Program-made: the position numbers and the translations under genes
NCBI GenBank assembly: GCA_910588325.1
Contig: CAJUPP010000002.1
Location: 1 to 64,000, forward strand
From: an uncultured Hungatella sp.
GTDB taxonomy: Bacteria; Bacillota; Clostridia; Lachnospirales; Lachnospiraceae
Length of the DNA stretch: 64,000 bases
Direction: 5' to 3'
Notes under the pieces: model-generated
The model's database searches: none
What the model was told of the DNA's origin: nothing
What the model saw: the letters and a program-made list of their open reading frames with translations, nothing else
Shown: positions 1 through 9,053 of the stretch, one piece after another
How the letters are laid out: every line of letters begins with the position of its first letter
Numbering within the stretch: position 1 is the stretch's first letter

Positions 1-918
1 TCCGTCTTCTATGATCACCCCCTGCCCCGTCTCAAGGCTTCCCAGGATGCTTTCGCCTTCTTCCTGTCCTGCGGCCCGCATGGCGTCGGTAACCAGGCAC
101 AGACGATCCGGTCCGATAAAACGGAAAGCCATCTGGAGAAGATCCGGCGGCAGATGACAGCCGTCTGCAATGATCTCGCTGGTAAGGGCAGCAAACAGAT
201 ATGCGCTCTCCACAATCCCTGTATGTCGGAACCCCTGCCTTCTTACAATGGTGGAGGTGGCGGAATACAGATGGGTCACATGACCGAACCCGTGGCCAAG
301 GGCCATGCGTACCTGATCGCCTGTGGCGTCAGAGTGACCGATACATGGAAGGATTCCCCGGGAGATCAGATAATCTCCCATCTCCAGGGCGCCTGGAAGC
401 TCCGGCGCGATCGTCCACCGCAGGATCTTTGGACATGCCTGGATCAGCCTTTTGTATTCTTCCGGATCCGGAAGGCGGATATAGGCCGGATCCTGGGCCC
501 CGCACTGGGCAGGGGAAAGGTAAGGGCCTTCCACATGGATTCCAAGAAACCTGGAACCGTCGGGAAAACCTTCCTGGCATTGGCGAAAAGCGTCAAAGGC
601 TTTCAAAAGGCTTTCTGAATCCGCAGCCAGGGTAGTAGGAACCATAGCAGTGGTTCCGTGGCTTAAGTGGAGACGGGCAATCTGATGCCAGGCTTCTTCG
701 GTGCCGTCCATAAAGTCAGCCCCGCCGCCTCCGTGGACATGGATGTCCAAAAAACCGTGAGACAGGTACAGCCCCTTTCCTTCTATATACCCATGGCCTT
801 CCTGTCTTTTTACAGAGCCTGGAGCTGCAATCCTTAAGATAGTTTCCTTGTCAACTATAATGTCTGCCGGGGTTACGGTACGGTTTTCCACCAGGTTTAC
901 ATTTCCGATAATTGTCAC
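1..918 (-). CDS. nagA: N-acetylglucosamine-6-phosphate deacetylase, partial (C-terminus beyond the window)
   Basis: Hydrolyses GlcNAc-6-phosphate to glucosamine-6-phosphate and acetate, in the cytoplasm. I translated 306 codons from a GTG start at 918, which is preceded by GGAGG; no ATG gives a comparable frame. The amidohydrolase metal motif HVH is at residues 60-62, the metal-binding Glu in HVEGPYLSP at 130, GHSDAT at 194-199, THLYSA at 215-220 (the family usually has THLFNAM) and the catalytic Asp in LVTDAM at 278. The protein runs off the left edge; the family is about 380 residues, so some 75 are missing. The start overlaps the stop of the upstream isomerase remnant (GTGA), so it is translationally coupled as the distal gene seen of the sulfatase/ABC operon. 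The role is solid; the link to a sulfated amino sugar is inferred from the neighbours. Confidence 0.93.
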   Translation of the reverse strand, partial: MTIIGNVNLVENRTVTPADIIVDKETILRIAAPGSVKRQEGHGYIEGKGLYLSHGFLDIHVHGGGGADFMDGTEEAWHQIARLHLSHGTTAMVPTTLAADSESLLKAFDAFRQCQEGFPDGSRFLGIHVEGPYLSPAQCGAQDPAYIRLPDPEEYKRLIQACPKILRWTIAPELPGALEMGDYLISRGILPCIGHSDATGDQVRMALGHGFGHVTHLYSATSTIVRRQGFRHTGIVESAYLFAALTSEIIADGCHLPPDLLQMAFRFIGPDRLCLVTDAMRAAGQEEGESILGSLETGQGVIIEDG

Positions 919-1140
919 AGGAATTCCTCCTTCCGGCCAGTCTCATCAAAGAGACGGAACATGGCCTCCGTACTTTCTGCTGCTGCCTCCCATCCGCCCT
1001 GGGAAAAGGCTCTTCCTTGGGGAAGGCGCATCTGTGCTTCTGTCAGAATACTGTGTTTCCGATAATGGGGTTCCAGGGAAAGCCAGCCGTCGTATCCGTC
1101 CTTTTTAAGTTCCTGGAGAAAAAGTCCTGGATTTCGAAGG
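915..1140 (-). pseudogene. C-terminal remnant of a sugar phosphate isomerase/epimerase (TIM-barrel family)
   Basis: In the frame ending at the TGA at 915-917, the minus strand reads LFLQELKKDGYDGWLSLEPH and then about 45 more residues. The GYDGWLSLEPH segment is typical of the last strand of xylose-isomerase-like sugar phosphate isomerases. Only roughly 65-70 C-terminal residues of a protein usually near 280 are present, and no start codon is available. The frame emerges, shifted, inside the oxidoreductase ORF that begins at 1522. I read this as the downstream partner of a deletion that removed its N-terminus and the C-terminus of the oxidoreductase. The junction lies near 1110-1145 and cannot be fixed to the base by eye. 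Confidence 0.7.
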
Positions 1141-1522
1141 CATATCTGGCGCTGGAGGATCCGATAATAACCGCCCCCTGCTTCACCAGCTCCCTGATTC
1201 TTCTTACATCCTTAGAGCTGCCTGCCGCAGGCTTATCCAGAAATACAGGCTTCCCCAGACGGATAAAAGCCTCGGCGCACCGTAAATGGTCATCCCAGTT
1301 GCATCCCTGGATAAATCCGATATCGCTCATCCGGGCCAGCTCCTCCAAAGTCCGGCATCGCTTCTCAAGCTCGTACCGGGCTATGAATCTGTCTACCTCC
1401 TCATCGCTGCGGAAAGAATCGTTGTACACGCCTACATATCTTATCCGGCCATCCTTTTTCATGGAGTCTGCAAACCCCATAGGATGAGATGTATCAATAT
1501 TCACTGCTCCTGCACGGATCAT
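1043..1522 (-). pseudogene. Truncated Gfo/Idh/MocA-family oxidoreductase (N-terminal half only)
   Basis: The open frame of 159 residues starts MIRAGAVNIDTSHPMGFADS. It contains the Rossmann-domain half of a Gfo/Idh/MocA oxidoreductase: a helix with EELARMSDIGFIQGCNWDDH and the conserved FLDKPAAGSS (the EKP-like motif, here DKP). Family members are about 320-380 residues; the substrate-binding C-terminal domain is absent. From about residue 130 the DNA also encodes, in another frame, a recognisable isomerase C-terminus, so the last 25-30 residues here are out-of-frame read-through. The start overlaps the sulfatase stop by 4 nt (ATGA). It is unlikely to be a working dehydrogenase. In the intact ancestor the two enzymes probably processed the desulfated sugar. 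Confidence 0.7.
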
Positions 1523-2952
1523 AAGCCCACCTCCGATTTTGAAAGTACATTTCTCCAGTTTGCTGCGAATCCGTCCTTCTGCCGATCCATCCAGTCCATT
1601 ACCTGAACTTCCAGCTCCTGGGCCAGATTTTTCTCCGGCTCCTTTGTCAGATCCGCCGGATGCTGCTGCAGAGGGTCTGCCTGATTACAATAGAGATGGC
1701 GGGCGGGCTTTGGCGTCACATCATATCCAAGATCCATGACGTAGGTATAATCCTGAGTACGTACGCCCCGCCAGCCGAAAGTCCTGGGATCCTTCCCCCA
1801 TTTTTTAAACTCTCTGATAAAAATATCCCTTCCCGGGCAGGCGCACAGAAAGCTTACTCTGCCAGGAGCCTCATCAGCCGTCACCAGGAACCGGGAGCAG
1901 TCTTCTCCCTCCACCCGGTCGGGAATCTCCACATCCAGAAGTCCCAGAATGGTAGGCATCATATCCTGGCTTCCCATACAGGTGCGGCAGATCCGTTTGT
2001 CATTGCCAGGCACCCGTACTACAAAGGGGATTCTTATGGATTCCTCATACCACACATGCTTACCCATAAGGCCGTGGGATCCCATCATGTCTCCGTGATC
2101 CGAAGAGAGTACGATCACGGTGTCGTCATATAACCCTTGTTCCTTTAAAAAATGTATCAGCCGACCAAACTGGTCGTCCAGACCGCTTACGGCAGCGTAA
2201 TACTGTCTTGTGGCAAGCTCTAACTCCTCCTTGGTATAGTTTACCTCCTCCCATGTATGGTGGCGGATGTGTTCCAGGCTCACATTGTCTTTCAGCTTCA
2301 CATCCGGGTACAGTTTCAGGTATTTTTCTGGTACCTGATCGTATGGGCTGTGCGGCGGATTCCAGGCAAGATACAGGGCAAAGGGCATATCCTTCTTCGC
2401 TGCCTGAGAAAGATATTCCATAGCCTTGTCCGTCTCGTGCTCTACTGACCACTTGCCGGGTCGGATCATCTCAGGAGTGTCCTGCCAATAGTGGGGCGTC
2501 AGATGCATATCGTAGGTCCCGTAAGAATACCAATAGTCAAAACCATGTCTGCGCACCCCCGGCGGTGTATATGCATCCCAGTCCCTGGCCCCTGATACAG
2601 GCTTTTTGCAGTGATTTTGTTCCGGCTCATCCAGGTGCCATTTCCCAATGTAGGCAGTCTGATATCCAGCACTTTTAAGTACCTGCCCTATGGAGATTTC
2701 ATCATCTCCGAGGCGCATGGAAAGCCCGTTCTTACAGTTGGTGAACATGCCCAGAGAAAGAGGATACCTGCCTGTCAGCAGGCTGGCACGGTGAGGCGAG
2801 CATACGGGAAATGTACTGAAAGCATGATCGCAGTATGTGGCTTCCTGACAAAAGGCGTCCATATTAGGCGTCAGAACCGGATCCTCCATAGAGGCTCCCA
2901 TGGCTCCGGCCCGCCATTGATCCGCAAAAACAAACAGCAGGTTCTTTTTCAT
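1519..2952 (-). CDS. Type I sulfatase (Cys-type, formylglycine-dependent)
   Basis: 477 residues of the alkaline phosphatase/sulfatase superfamily. The N-terminus MKKNLLFVFADQWR carries the first metal-binding Asp. The CxPxR activation motif is CSPHR at residues 51-55 within CSPHRASLLTG, so Cys51 should be converted to formylglycine by an anaerobic sulfatase-maturating enzyme, which is not in this window. SSDHGDMMGSHGL supplies the second metal site. No signal peptide is visible, so it probably acts in the cytoplasm on an imported sulfated sugar. It overlaps both neighbours by 4 nt. Next to nagA, an N-acetylglucosamine-6-sulfate-type substrate is an attractive inference, but substrate cannot be read from the sequence. 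Confidence 0.92.
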   Translation of the reverse strand: MKKNLLFVFADQWRAGAMGASMEDPVLTPNMDAFCQEATYCDHAFSTFPVCSPHRASLLTGRYPLSLGMFTNCKNGLSMRLGDDEISIGQVLKSAGYQTAYIGKWHLDEPEQNHCKKPVSGARDWDAYTPPGVRRHGFDYWYSYGTYDMHLTPHYWQDTPEMIRPGKWSVEHETDKAMEYLSQAAKKDMPFALYLAWNPPHSPYDQVPEKYLKLYPDVKLKDNVSLEHIRHHTWEEVNYTKEELELATRQYYAAVSGLDDQFGRLIHFLKEQGLYDDTVIVLSSDHGDMMGSHGLMGKHVWYEESIRIPFVVRVPGNDKRICRTCMGSQDMMPTILGLLDVEIPDRVEGEDCSRFLVTADEAPGRVSFLCACPGRDIFIREFKKWGKDPRTFGWRGVRTQDYTYVMDLGYDVTPKPARHLYCNQADPLQQHPADLTKEPEKNLAQELEVQVMDWMDRQKDGFAANWRNVLSKSEVGL

Positions 2953-4142
2953 TGCCCCCTCCTTTTGGCAGGTAGAATCTCCTCAAAAAGGTCGGTTTCT
3001 TCTGCCAGCTTTTCTTCGTCCAAGTCGATTCCAAACCCATCCTTTAACGAGATTTTTACAGGGTTGTGGCTGCTATCTGTGGCAAGGCTTCTGACACAGC
3101 GGTAGAAAAAATCGGATTCCTTCCTTTTTTCCGCAGCCTCCACCCACCTGGCCTCCAAACCGTATGCCAGCTGCTGCCAGATGGAGGCAGAGGGCCCCGC
3201 CAGGCTGTCGTCGCCGATCATCAGCCCGGCTCCCAGCTGTCTGATCCGTCCTGCCAAAACCACCGCATCCACGATGGAACCGGCGGAATCCGGATGGATG
3301 TTGTAGATTTTCCCCATGCCGGCGCAGATCTCCTTAACAGAGCATCGGGACGGCCGCAAAGGATAGTCAGGAATCAGTTCCAGAGGAGAGACGGATTTTT
3401 GAAGCTCCACCCACTCATCCCTGGAGAGGAATGCCGGATCCTCACAGGCATCCAGTCCTGCCTGATGCAAATGTTTCATCTGTTCCTCAATCTGTGCCAG
3501 GGAGTTTACTTCCCCCTCCGGCCGATAACCGCAGTTCACGTCTCCGATCAAAAAAGTCTCTTCTGCCGGGCAGACACTTCGCACAGTGCGTATAACCTGG
3601 CAGTCCAACTCAGTTTTTCCAAACAGCTTGACTTTAATAAACTGATTTTTGCCCTGGCTTTTTGCCCATCGGGCGCTTTCTTCTACTTCTTCCAGATTAT
3701 CACTGAGAATTACATGGACACTGCACACCGGCGTTCCCTCTGTAAGGCCCAGAAGCACATTGGCCGGGCAGCCGGATATCTTTCCGCACAAATCGATGAG
3801 AGCCATTTCCGTCATCTCAATCAGCTGCTCCGGCCAGATATCCTGGTGTTCTCTTAAAGCTTTAAGCGCATCTCCCACATGGAGGCCTGCCAGGTCTTCC
3901 AGCAATTTTTTCCAGGGTTTTAAAGAAGCCTTCGGCTCATTTACCGACAGGATACACTCGGCAAAGCCTGTCTTTCCCCCGGCCGAAACCGCCGCGATCA
4001 CATGTTGGCGGCTGGACCAGGTGCCGAAGCTGAAGTGCTTCATGGCATAGATATGTTTCAAATATAAACGAATCGATTCCACAGACCCTTTTATACCATA
4101 CAGCCTGTCAAGAATTTCATCCCGCTGTCTGTCATAACACAT
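2949..4142 (-). CDS. Enolase-superfamily enzyme (mandelate racemase/muconate lactonizing type)
   Basis: 397 residues. These enzymes abstract a proton alpha to a carboxylate, usually dehydrating or epimerising sugar acids, with Mg2+. The barrel has the KxK motif at residues 170-172 (IKVKLFG) and the three metal ligands Asp201 (LIGDVNCGY), Glu234 (DACEDP) and Asp259 (LIPDYPLRP). After the third ligand, where many members have Lys, this one has His283 (YNIHPDSAGS). The late loop GLMIGDDSLAGPSASIW is also family-typical. It lies 1 nt from the downstream end of the permease gene and overlaps the sulfatase by 4 nt, so it belongs to the same operon. An acidic sugar substrate (uronate or aldonate) is an inference. 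Confidence 0.88.
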   Translation of the reverse strand: MCYDRQRDEILDRLYGIKGSVESIRLYLKHIYAMKHFSFGTWSSRQHVIAAVSAGGKTGFAECILSVNEPKASLKPWKKLLEDLAGLHVGDALKALREHQDIWPEQLIEMTEMALIDLCGKISGCPANVLLGLTEGTPVCSVHVILSDNLEEVEESARWAKSQGKNQFIKVKLFGKTELDCQVIRTVRSVCPAEETFLIGDVNCGYRPEGEVNSLAQIEEQMKHLHQAGLDACEDPAFLSRDEWVELQKSVSPLELIPDYPLRPSRCSVKEICAGMGKIYNIHPDSAGSIVDAVVLAGRIRQLGAGLMIGDDSLAGPSASIWQQLAYGLEARWVEAAEKRKESDFFYRCVRSLATDSSHNPVKISLKDGFGIDLDEEKLAEETDLFEEILPAKRRGQ

Positions 4143-4143
4143 A

Positions 4144-5028
4144 TTATCCTTTCACACCTCCGGTAAGGCCGCCTACAATATATTTGCTGAGGGCGATGTA
4201 CAAAATAAATGTGGGAAGGAAGACAATGATGACCGCCGCAAACAGTCCGCACCAGTCTCCGCTGTACTGCATGCCGTTGATCATGGAGAACAATCCCAGG
4301 GCCACAGGCCGCAGCTTCTCCGAGTTGACAAACAACAGGGAGAGGAAGTACTCGTTCCAGATGTTGACGAAGTTGAAAATAGTTACTGTAATAAGCCCGC
4401 CCTGAGCCATGGGAAATACAATCTTCCAGAAAGCCTTAATGGGGTGGCACCCGTCGATTGCCGCCGCCTCCTCATAAGAACGGGAAATATTTTCAAAATA
4501 TGCCATGAGGAAGATAGTGGTGTAAGGGATTTTGGTTGCTACGAACAGGACGATCAGCACGATCCGGTTGGAGACTTCGTTTCGAAGGAGCCCTGCCCTG
4601 GCGATAATCATATACAGAGGAATAATCACCATGATGACCGGCACGCCTGTTGTGGCCGCAAGGAGAGTCTTGATGAGCCCTGCTCCCGGAAATTTAAACC
4701 GCTGCAGGACGTAAGAGTAGGGGGCGCACATCACAATCAGCAGAATACAGGAAATCACTGCATAAAGCAGGGAGTTCATAAAGTAAACCGACACATTAGA
4801 AGCCACCCACACCCTGGAATAGTTCTCAAAATGCAGCCCGCTGCTGAATTCAAAAATCGTTCCGCGGAAGATATCGCCGGTGGTGGACAGGCTGGCGGCA
4901 ATAACCCAGATGAGGATGACCGCCGTAAAACCTACCCAGGCCATCAGCACCAGATATCCGGGGGCAAGGGCCAGCTCTTTTTTCAGACTGAACGGATTGT
5001 TTTCTTTTTCTTTTTTATTCTTCCACAC
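4144..5028 (-). CDS. Carbohydrate ABC transporter permease, MalG/UgpE type
   Basis: 294 residues, inner-membrane subunit of a CUT1 sugar importer. After a charged N-terminus (MWKNKKEKENN) there are about six hydrophobic segments. The cytoplasmic EAA loop that docks the ATPase is EEAAAIDGCHPIKAFWKIVF. The C-terminus KYIVGGLTGGVKG is typical of MalG-like permeases. A GGAGG-like site lies at about 5033-5037. It sits 11 nt after the other permease. No ATPase gene is in this operon, so a shared MsmK/MalK-type ATPase encoded elsewhere is likely. Confidence 0.93.
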   Translation of the reverse strand: MWKNKKEKENNPFSLKKELALAPGYLVLMAWVGFTAVILIWVIAASLSTTGDIFRGTIFEFSSGLHFENYSRVWVASNVSVYFMNSLLYAVISCILLIVMCAPYSYVLQRFKFPGAGLIKTLLAATTGVPVIMVIIPLYMIIARAGLLRNEVSNRIVLIVLFVATKIPYTTIFLMAYFENISRSYEEAAAIDGCHPIKAFWKIVFPMAQGGLITVTIFNFVNIWNEYFLSLLFVNSEKLRPVALGLFSMINGMQYSGDWCGLFAAVIIVFLPTFILYIALSKYIVGGLTGGVKG

Positions 5029-5039
5029 GTTGAGCCTCC

Positions 5040-5948
5040 TTAAAATTCCAGATCATCGTCTTTAATCAGACGGTTTACCAGTGTAAATATAAACACAATG
5101 AACAGACAGAGCATGACGCCCACAGCAGCCGCAATACCTGCATCCCGCCGGATCTCATCTACGTTCTCAGCTCCAAACAGCTTATCGTACATATAAACCA
5201 TAGGCACTACGGTAGATGTGTCTGCGCTGATAGGGGAAAACAGTTTGGACCAGATGAAGAATCCTGATACGCTGATGGACCACATGATAATGTTTGTACG
5301 GAAGATTCCTTTCAGCAGAGGCAGCGTAATGTAAAAGAACTGCTTCACTTTGTTGGCTCCGTCGATGGCGGCAGCCTCATAGTAATCGATGCCTATCCGC
5401 TCGATTCCGCTGACCCAGATAAGCATAAAGTGTCCGATCATGCCGAAGCAGTAGGAGATTAGGAGGGCCCAGAACTTATAGTCAGCGCTGAGCCACTGGA
5501 TCCGGGCCACAGAGTCCAGATGCAGTGCGGAAAAAAACTTTGTCATAAATCCGTAGGACGGATTGAATATGTACTGGATCCACATAGTAGCCATGGCCAC
5601 AGCGCTGATTACATTCGGAAGATAGATGGCTGCCTGGAAAAAGCCTCTTCCCCGCACACTGTTTTTCAATATGACTGCCAGAAGCAGGGAGACTCCCAGT
5701 GTGATCACGCCGCCAATTAAAAAGATTTTTGCCAGATTGATCCAGGAAGCCTGGTACAGAGAGTTTCTCATCAGGCTGATATAATTTCCTATACCATTAA
5801 ATTTCCATTTATCCACTGAATCCGTAATCTCCTGGATCGAGAAGAAGCTCATGATTACGGTACGGATAATGGGATATATCAGGGTTACCAGAAAGACCAG
5901 CGTACCCGGCAGAGCAAATGCAACAATCATGCTGCGGTTTCTTTTCAT
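5040..5948 (-). CDS. Carbohydrate ABC transporter permease, MalF/UgpA type
   Basis: Partner permease of the CUT1 importer, 302 residues from the start MKRNRSMIVAFALPG. I chose 5948 because AAAGGGA lies 6 nt upstream; an in-frame ATG at 5954 is too close to that site and the ATG at 6011 lacks one. Six transmembrane segments are apparent, with the EAA loop YEAAAIDGANKVKQFFYITLP. The C-terminus ends LVNRLIKDDDLEF. It lies between the binding-protein gene and the second permease in one operon. Confidence 0.92.
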   Translation of the reverse strand: MKRNRSMIVAFALPGTLVFLVTLIYPIIRTVIMSFFSIQEITDSVDKWKFNGIGNYISLMRNSLYQASWINLAKIFLIGGVITLGVSLLLAVILKNSVRGRGFFQAAIYLPNVISAVAMATMWIQYIFNPSYGFMTKFFSALHLDSVARIQWLSADYKFWALLISYCFGMIGHFMLIWVSGIERIGIDYYEAAAIDGANKVKQFFYITLPLLKGIFRTNIIMWSISVSGFFIWSKLFSPISADTSTVVPMVYMYDKLFGAENVDEIRRDAGIAAAVGVMLCLFIVFIFTLVNRLIKDDDLEF

Positions 5949-6106
5949 TGCCATTCCCTTTCTTTTTAAATATGGCGTACAACTTATATAATTGTACGCC
6001 ATTTTCCACAATTATCTGTTTCTTATATTTAAAATTTCTGTCGCCGATTAGGCGCCATCAATTCAGGCGTGCCCGGTGAAGCGTCCGCTGCAGGGCACAT
6101 GCAGGT

Positions 6107-7480
6107 TTATTGTTTGGAAGCTGCCAGCATATTGTCCACAAATTCCTGGGCCGTGCATGTTCCTGCATACAGCTTCATCAGATTTTCTTTTAATGCCGGT
6201 GTGATGTCAGGGTTGTTCTCCAGACCGCCGGAGGTAGCAAACAGCTCTGTACAGTTTTCCATATAGGGCTTAGCCTCCTGAAGCTGCTCCGGCCAAGATT
6301 CATTGTTCTTGTCTGCCGGAAGTGCCAGGCTTTCCTCAGCAAGCCTGCTGTCCCAGTTTCCGCGGGTAAGCTTTACGATAAGAGCAAATGCTGCCTCAGG
6401 ATTGGCGCATTTCTTGGTGATGGCAAAGCTCTGATTTCCTATAACCATAGCTTCCAGCCCGTTGATGCCGTTTTCTACTTCCGGATACGCAAAGAATCCC
6501 CATCTGAAATCCGGTCCGGTAATGGTTTTGGTCTCGTTTACCACATAGGTTCCTGCACAGTACATGGCAGCCAGTCCTGTGGCAAGCTCTGTGTTCTGTC
6601 CGGTAGGCCATACGTTGGCCCCTACCTGGGGAGAGAAATATCCTTTGGAAGCCAGATCCTCAAAAGCCTGTGCCGTAGCCAGAACCTCTTCCTTGTCCCA
6701 CAGACCGTTATTTACCACGTTCTTTACTTCCTCGTCGCCGATGAGACGGGCCAGATGCTGTCCGAATGCCTGCATTGCATAGGCATCATCCGTAGTCAGA
6801 GCCGTATAGCCTGCATCTTTCAGCTTCTGGCATGCATCCAGGAATTCCTCCCAGGTCGCCGGCGCCTTGGTAATACCTGCCTTGTCAAACATATCTTTAT
6901 TATATAAGTAACCGTTGGCTTTCATCTGATAGGGAATCTCATAGAGCTGTCCGTCGCTGTAATAGCTTCTGTTGAGAGTCATCAGGGCCGGGTTGGTGTC
7001 TTTTTCGTAGTCATTATCCTTCATCAGATCTTCCAGACAGATGATACGGTCTCCGTAATTGCTCTTGTTGCCTGCACCGTCAAACAGATCCACCTGCTGG
7101 TCTGCGTCCAGAGCCGGAATCAGGCCTTCCTTGATGCCCTTTCTTCCTTTAAACTGGAGATCAACCTGCGCGCCGGTTTCTGCCTCAAACTCTTTCACCG
7201 CTTCGGTGATCACGATGCCCTGAGGCTCTGTGGACTCCCAGTTGGACCAGTATACCAGCTTTACGCCGCTAAAGTCTCCGGATCCTCCAGATGCCTCTGC
7301 TGCAGTTGTGGTATCTGATGCCGGAGCTGCGGTTTCAGCGGCCGCTGTTGTAGTTTCAGCAGATCCTGCCGCTGTTGTAGCAGCCGAATCTCCCGATGAG
7401 CTGCCGCCGCACCCTGCCAGAAGCGTAGTGATTAAAGCACTACAGGTTACTAGGCTGACCAGTTTTTTCGATTTTTTCAT
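6107..7480 (-). CDS. Extracellular sugar-binding lipoprotein of an ABC importer
   Basis: 457 residues from MKKSKKLVSLVT. The signal peptide ends in the lipobox LLAGCGG, so the protein is predicted to be lipid-anchored on the outer face of the membrane. A low-complexity linker rich in Ala, Thr, Ser and Glu (roughly residues 27-65) follows, then a cluster-B/D type sugar-binding fold beginning VKLVYWSNWESTEPQ. The start at 7480 has GGAGGT 7 nt upstream, and the upstream regulator gene ends inside this ribosome site, so translation of the two is coupled. It delivers substrate to the two permeases encoded next. Confidence 0.92.
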   Translation of the reverse strand: MKKSKKLVSLVTCSALITTLLAGCGGSSSGDSAATTAAGSAETTTAAAETAAPASDTTTAAEASGGSGDFSGVKLVYWSNWESTEPQGIVITEAVKEFEAETGAQVDLQFKGRKGIKEGLIPALDADQQVDLFDGAGNKSNYGDRIICLEDLMKDNDYEKDTNPALMTLNRSYYSDGQLYEIPYQMKANGYLYNKDMFDKAGITKAPATWEEFLDACQKLKDAGYTALTTDDAYAMQAFGQHLARLIGDEEVKNVVNNGLWDKEEVLATAQAFEDLASKGYFSPQVGANVWPTGQNTELATGLAAMYCAGTYVVNETKTITGPDFRWGFFAYPEVENGINGLEAMVIGNQSFAITKKCANPEAAFALIVKLTRGNWDSRLAEESLALPADKNNESWPEQLQEAKPYMENCTELFATSGGLENNPDITPALKENLMKLYAGTCTAQEFVDNMLAASKQ

Positions 7481-7484
7481 TTTT

Positions 7485-8588
7485 CTACCTCCAAGTTTTG
7501 ATTTGGTTTGAACTTTCATAGAAGCTCAAGTTGCTTTTCAGCACAATATCGATGGGGCAGTCCACCCTCTGAGGCAGCTCCATATGCTTGACAATGGAAT
7601 CCACCAGAAGGCTGAGTCCCGTATACCCCTTCATATATGCGCCCTGGTTAATAACCGCTTTCATTTCTCCGTTCCTCAAGAATTGCGCTGTTGTCTCGCT
7701 TAAATCCGTACCAATAATTGAGATTCGATTCATCAGCCCCATATCTTTTACTGCCTTTACAATCAGCTCATTGTCATGGGAAGTGAGAGCATAACATGTC
7801 ACCACATCCGGATATCGATGCAGCGCTTCCTTCAATGCCTGGTCTATCGCCTCGTCTTTCTCATGGCGATTGGAATAGCCTTTTACAATCTGCACGGACA
7901 GCCGGCTTCCTGCCTCCCTTAAGAAATCTGTCAGTCCCCCAATCTTATTGATGTGAATCTTGGAATCGGGACGTCCCTCAGAGACAAGGATGGTTCCTGT
8001 TTCGGGAGAGATCATGTTGATCAGCTCCCCTGCCACCCGTCCCAGCACTTTCTCGTTAGGGGGAATGCAGTACAGGCCTTCCGGCTCCTTCAGCTCATCA
8101 TCGATCACGATAGTGACAATCTTCTGTGCTACCATCCGCTGCAGCTGAAACAATACCTTAGGGCTGCGGGTGTAGGAAAACGTAACCACACCTGCATATT
8201 TTTCATTTCCCGCATCCGCAATTAATTTCAGTAATTCGTATTGATTCTGCTCATCCTGACAGGGGAACTCCTCAATCTCGATGTTCAGCCCCTTGACCTC
8301 CTTGGCCATGGTGCGGAAGCCTTTCCAGATATAATCGAAATAAAGTCCGTCGTCTTCCGGAAGGACAGCAGCAATATGTCTGGTCGCCCTTTTGATGGAC
8401 GATGCCGCGTAGTTGATCTCATATCCCATCTCCTTAGCAGTCTCAAGGATCTGCCTGCGAAGCTTTTCTCCCACTCCCTCTTTGCCGGACAATGCTCTGT
8501 GGACAGAAGTGGCGGAAACATTCAATCTGGCAGAAATATCTTTTATTGTAATCGGACCTGTGCCTTTCACCTCATAAGCTTCGGACAT
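7485..8588 (-). CDS. LacI-family transcriptional regulator of the sulfatase/nagA operon
   Basis: 367 residues from MSEAYEVKG. I chose 8588 because GGAGA stands 6 nt upstream; the frame is open further up but without a better site. The LacI helix-turn-helix is ITIKDISARLNVSATSVHRALSG (described in two parts: TIKDISARLNVS then SVHRALSG), followed by a periplasmic-binding-protein-like ligand domain. It is the first gene of the operon rather than a divergent one, so it is probably autoregulated. Its stop TAG lies within the ribosome site of the binding-protein gene. The effector is probably the imported sugar or its phosphate; this is inferred. Confidence 0.9.
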   Translation of the reverse strand: MSEAYEVKGTGPITIKDISARLNVSATSVHRALSGKEGVGEKLRRQILETAKEMGYEINYAASSIKRATRHIAAVLPEDDGLYFDYIWKGFRTMAKEVKGLNIEIEEFPCQDEQNQYELLKLIADAGNEKYAGVVTFSYTRSPKVLFQLQRMVAQKIVTIVIDDELKEPEGLYCIPPNEKVLGRVAGELINMISPETGTILVSEGRPDSKIHINKIGGLTDFLREAGSRLSVQIVKGYSNRHEKDEAIDQALKEALHRYPDVVTCYALTSHDNELIVKAVKDMGLMNRISIIGTDLSETTAQFLRNGEMKAVINQGAYMKGYTGLSLLVDSIVKHMELPQRVDCPIDIVLKSNLSFYESSNQIKTWR

Positions 8589-8830
8589 AACATTCTCTCC
8601 TTCCTCTGGTGCAATGCCGTTAATTAAATTCATTATAACATTTTTATAACGGTTCAGCCAGAGCTTTACAGCCTGGCTGCCTGGCATTCTTACGCAATCC
8701 AGACGGATTCAGACTGCCTGCATACTCCGCCGGCCAAACCAGATTACTGTGGATTAGACGGTATCATCAGAGGAAAATATGACTAAACTATTATGTAAAA
8801 AAACTCTGCCATACAACATATTGCATAATT

Positions 8831-8863
8831 TAACGATTACTTAAACAATTGCGTTATCGTTTA
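8831..8863. promoter_or_regulatory. Possible LacI-type operator (inverted repeat)
   Basis: TAACGATTAC at 8831-8840 and GTTATCGTTTA at 8853-8863 are inverted copies; AACGATTAC and AACGATAAC differ at one of nine positions. The central CG is typical of LacI-family operators, and the site lies about 245-275 nt upstream of the regulator start. This is pattern reading only. Confidence 0.3.
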
Positions 8864-9053
8864 CGTTATTTATTAAAACATATAAAAAAGGATTTGTCAA
8901 TACATATGTCAAAAAAAATATACTATTTTTGAGTTTTTTGGTTACCCTGTACAATTTTCTTCTTTACAAGATGAAAAATTATATCGACATATGGTAAAAT
9001 GAAGCTTCTGGACGGCTTTGTGGATCAGGAGAACACGGACAGACCATTACAGC

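Noticed and set aside
201..635. Plus-strand ORFs at the left end
   Set aside because: They lie antisense to nagA, whose motifs are clear in the minus-strand frame.
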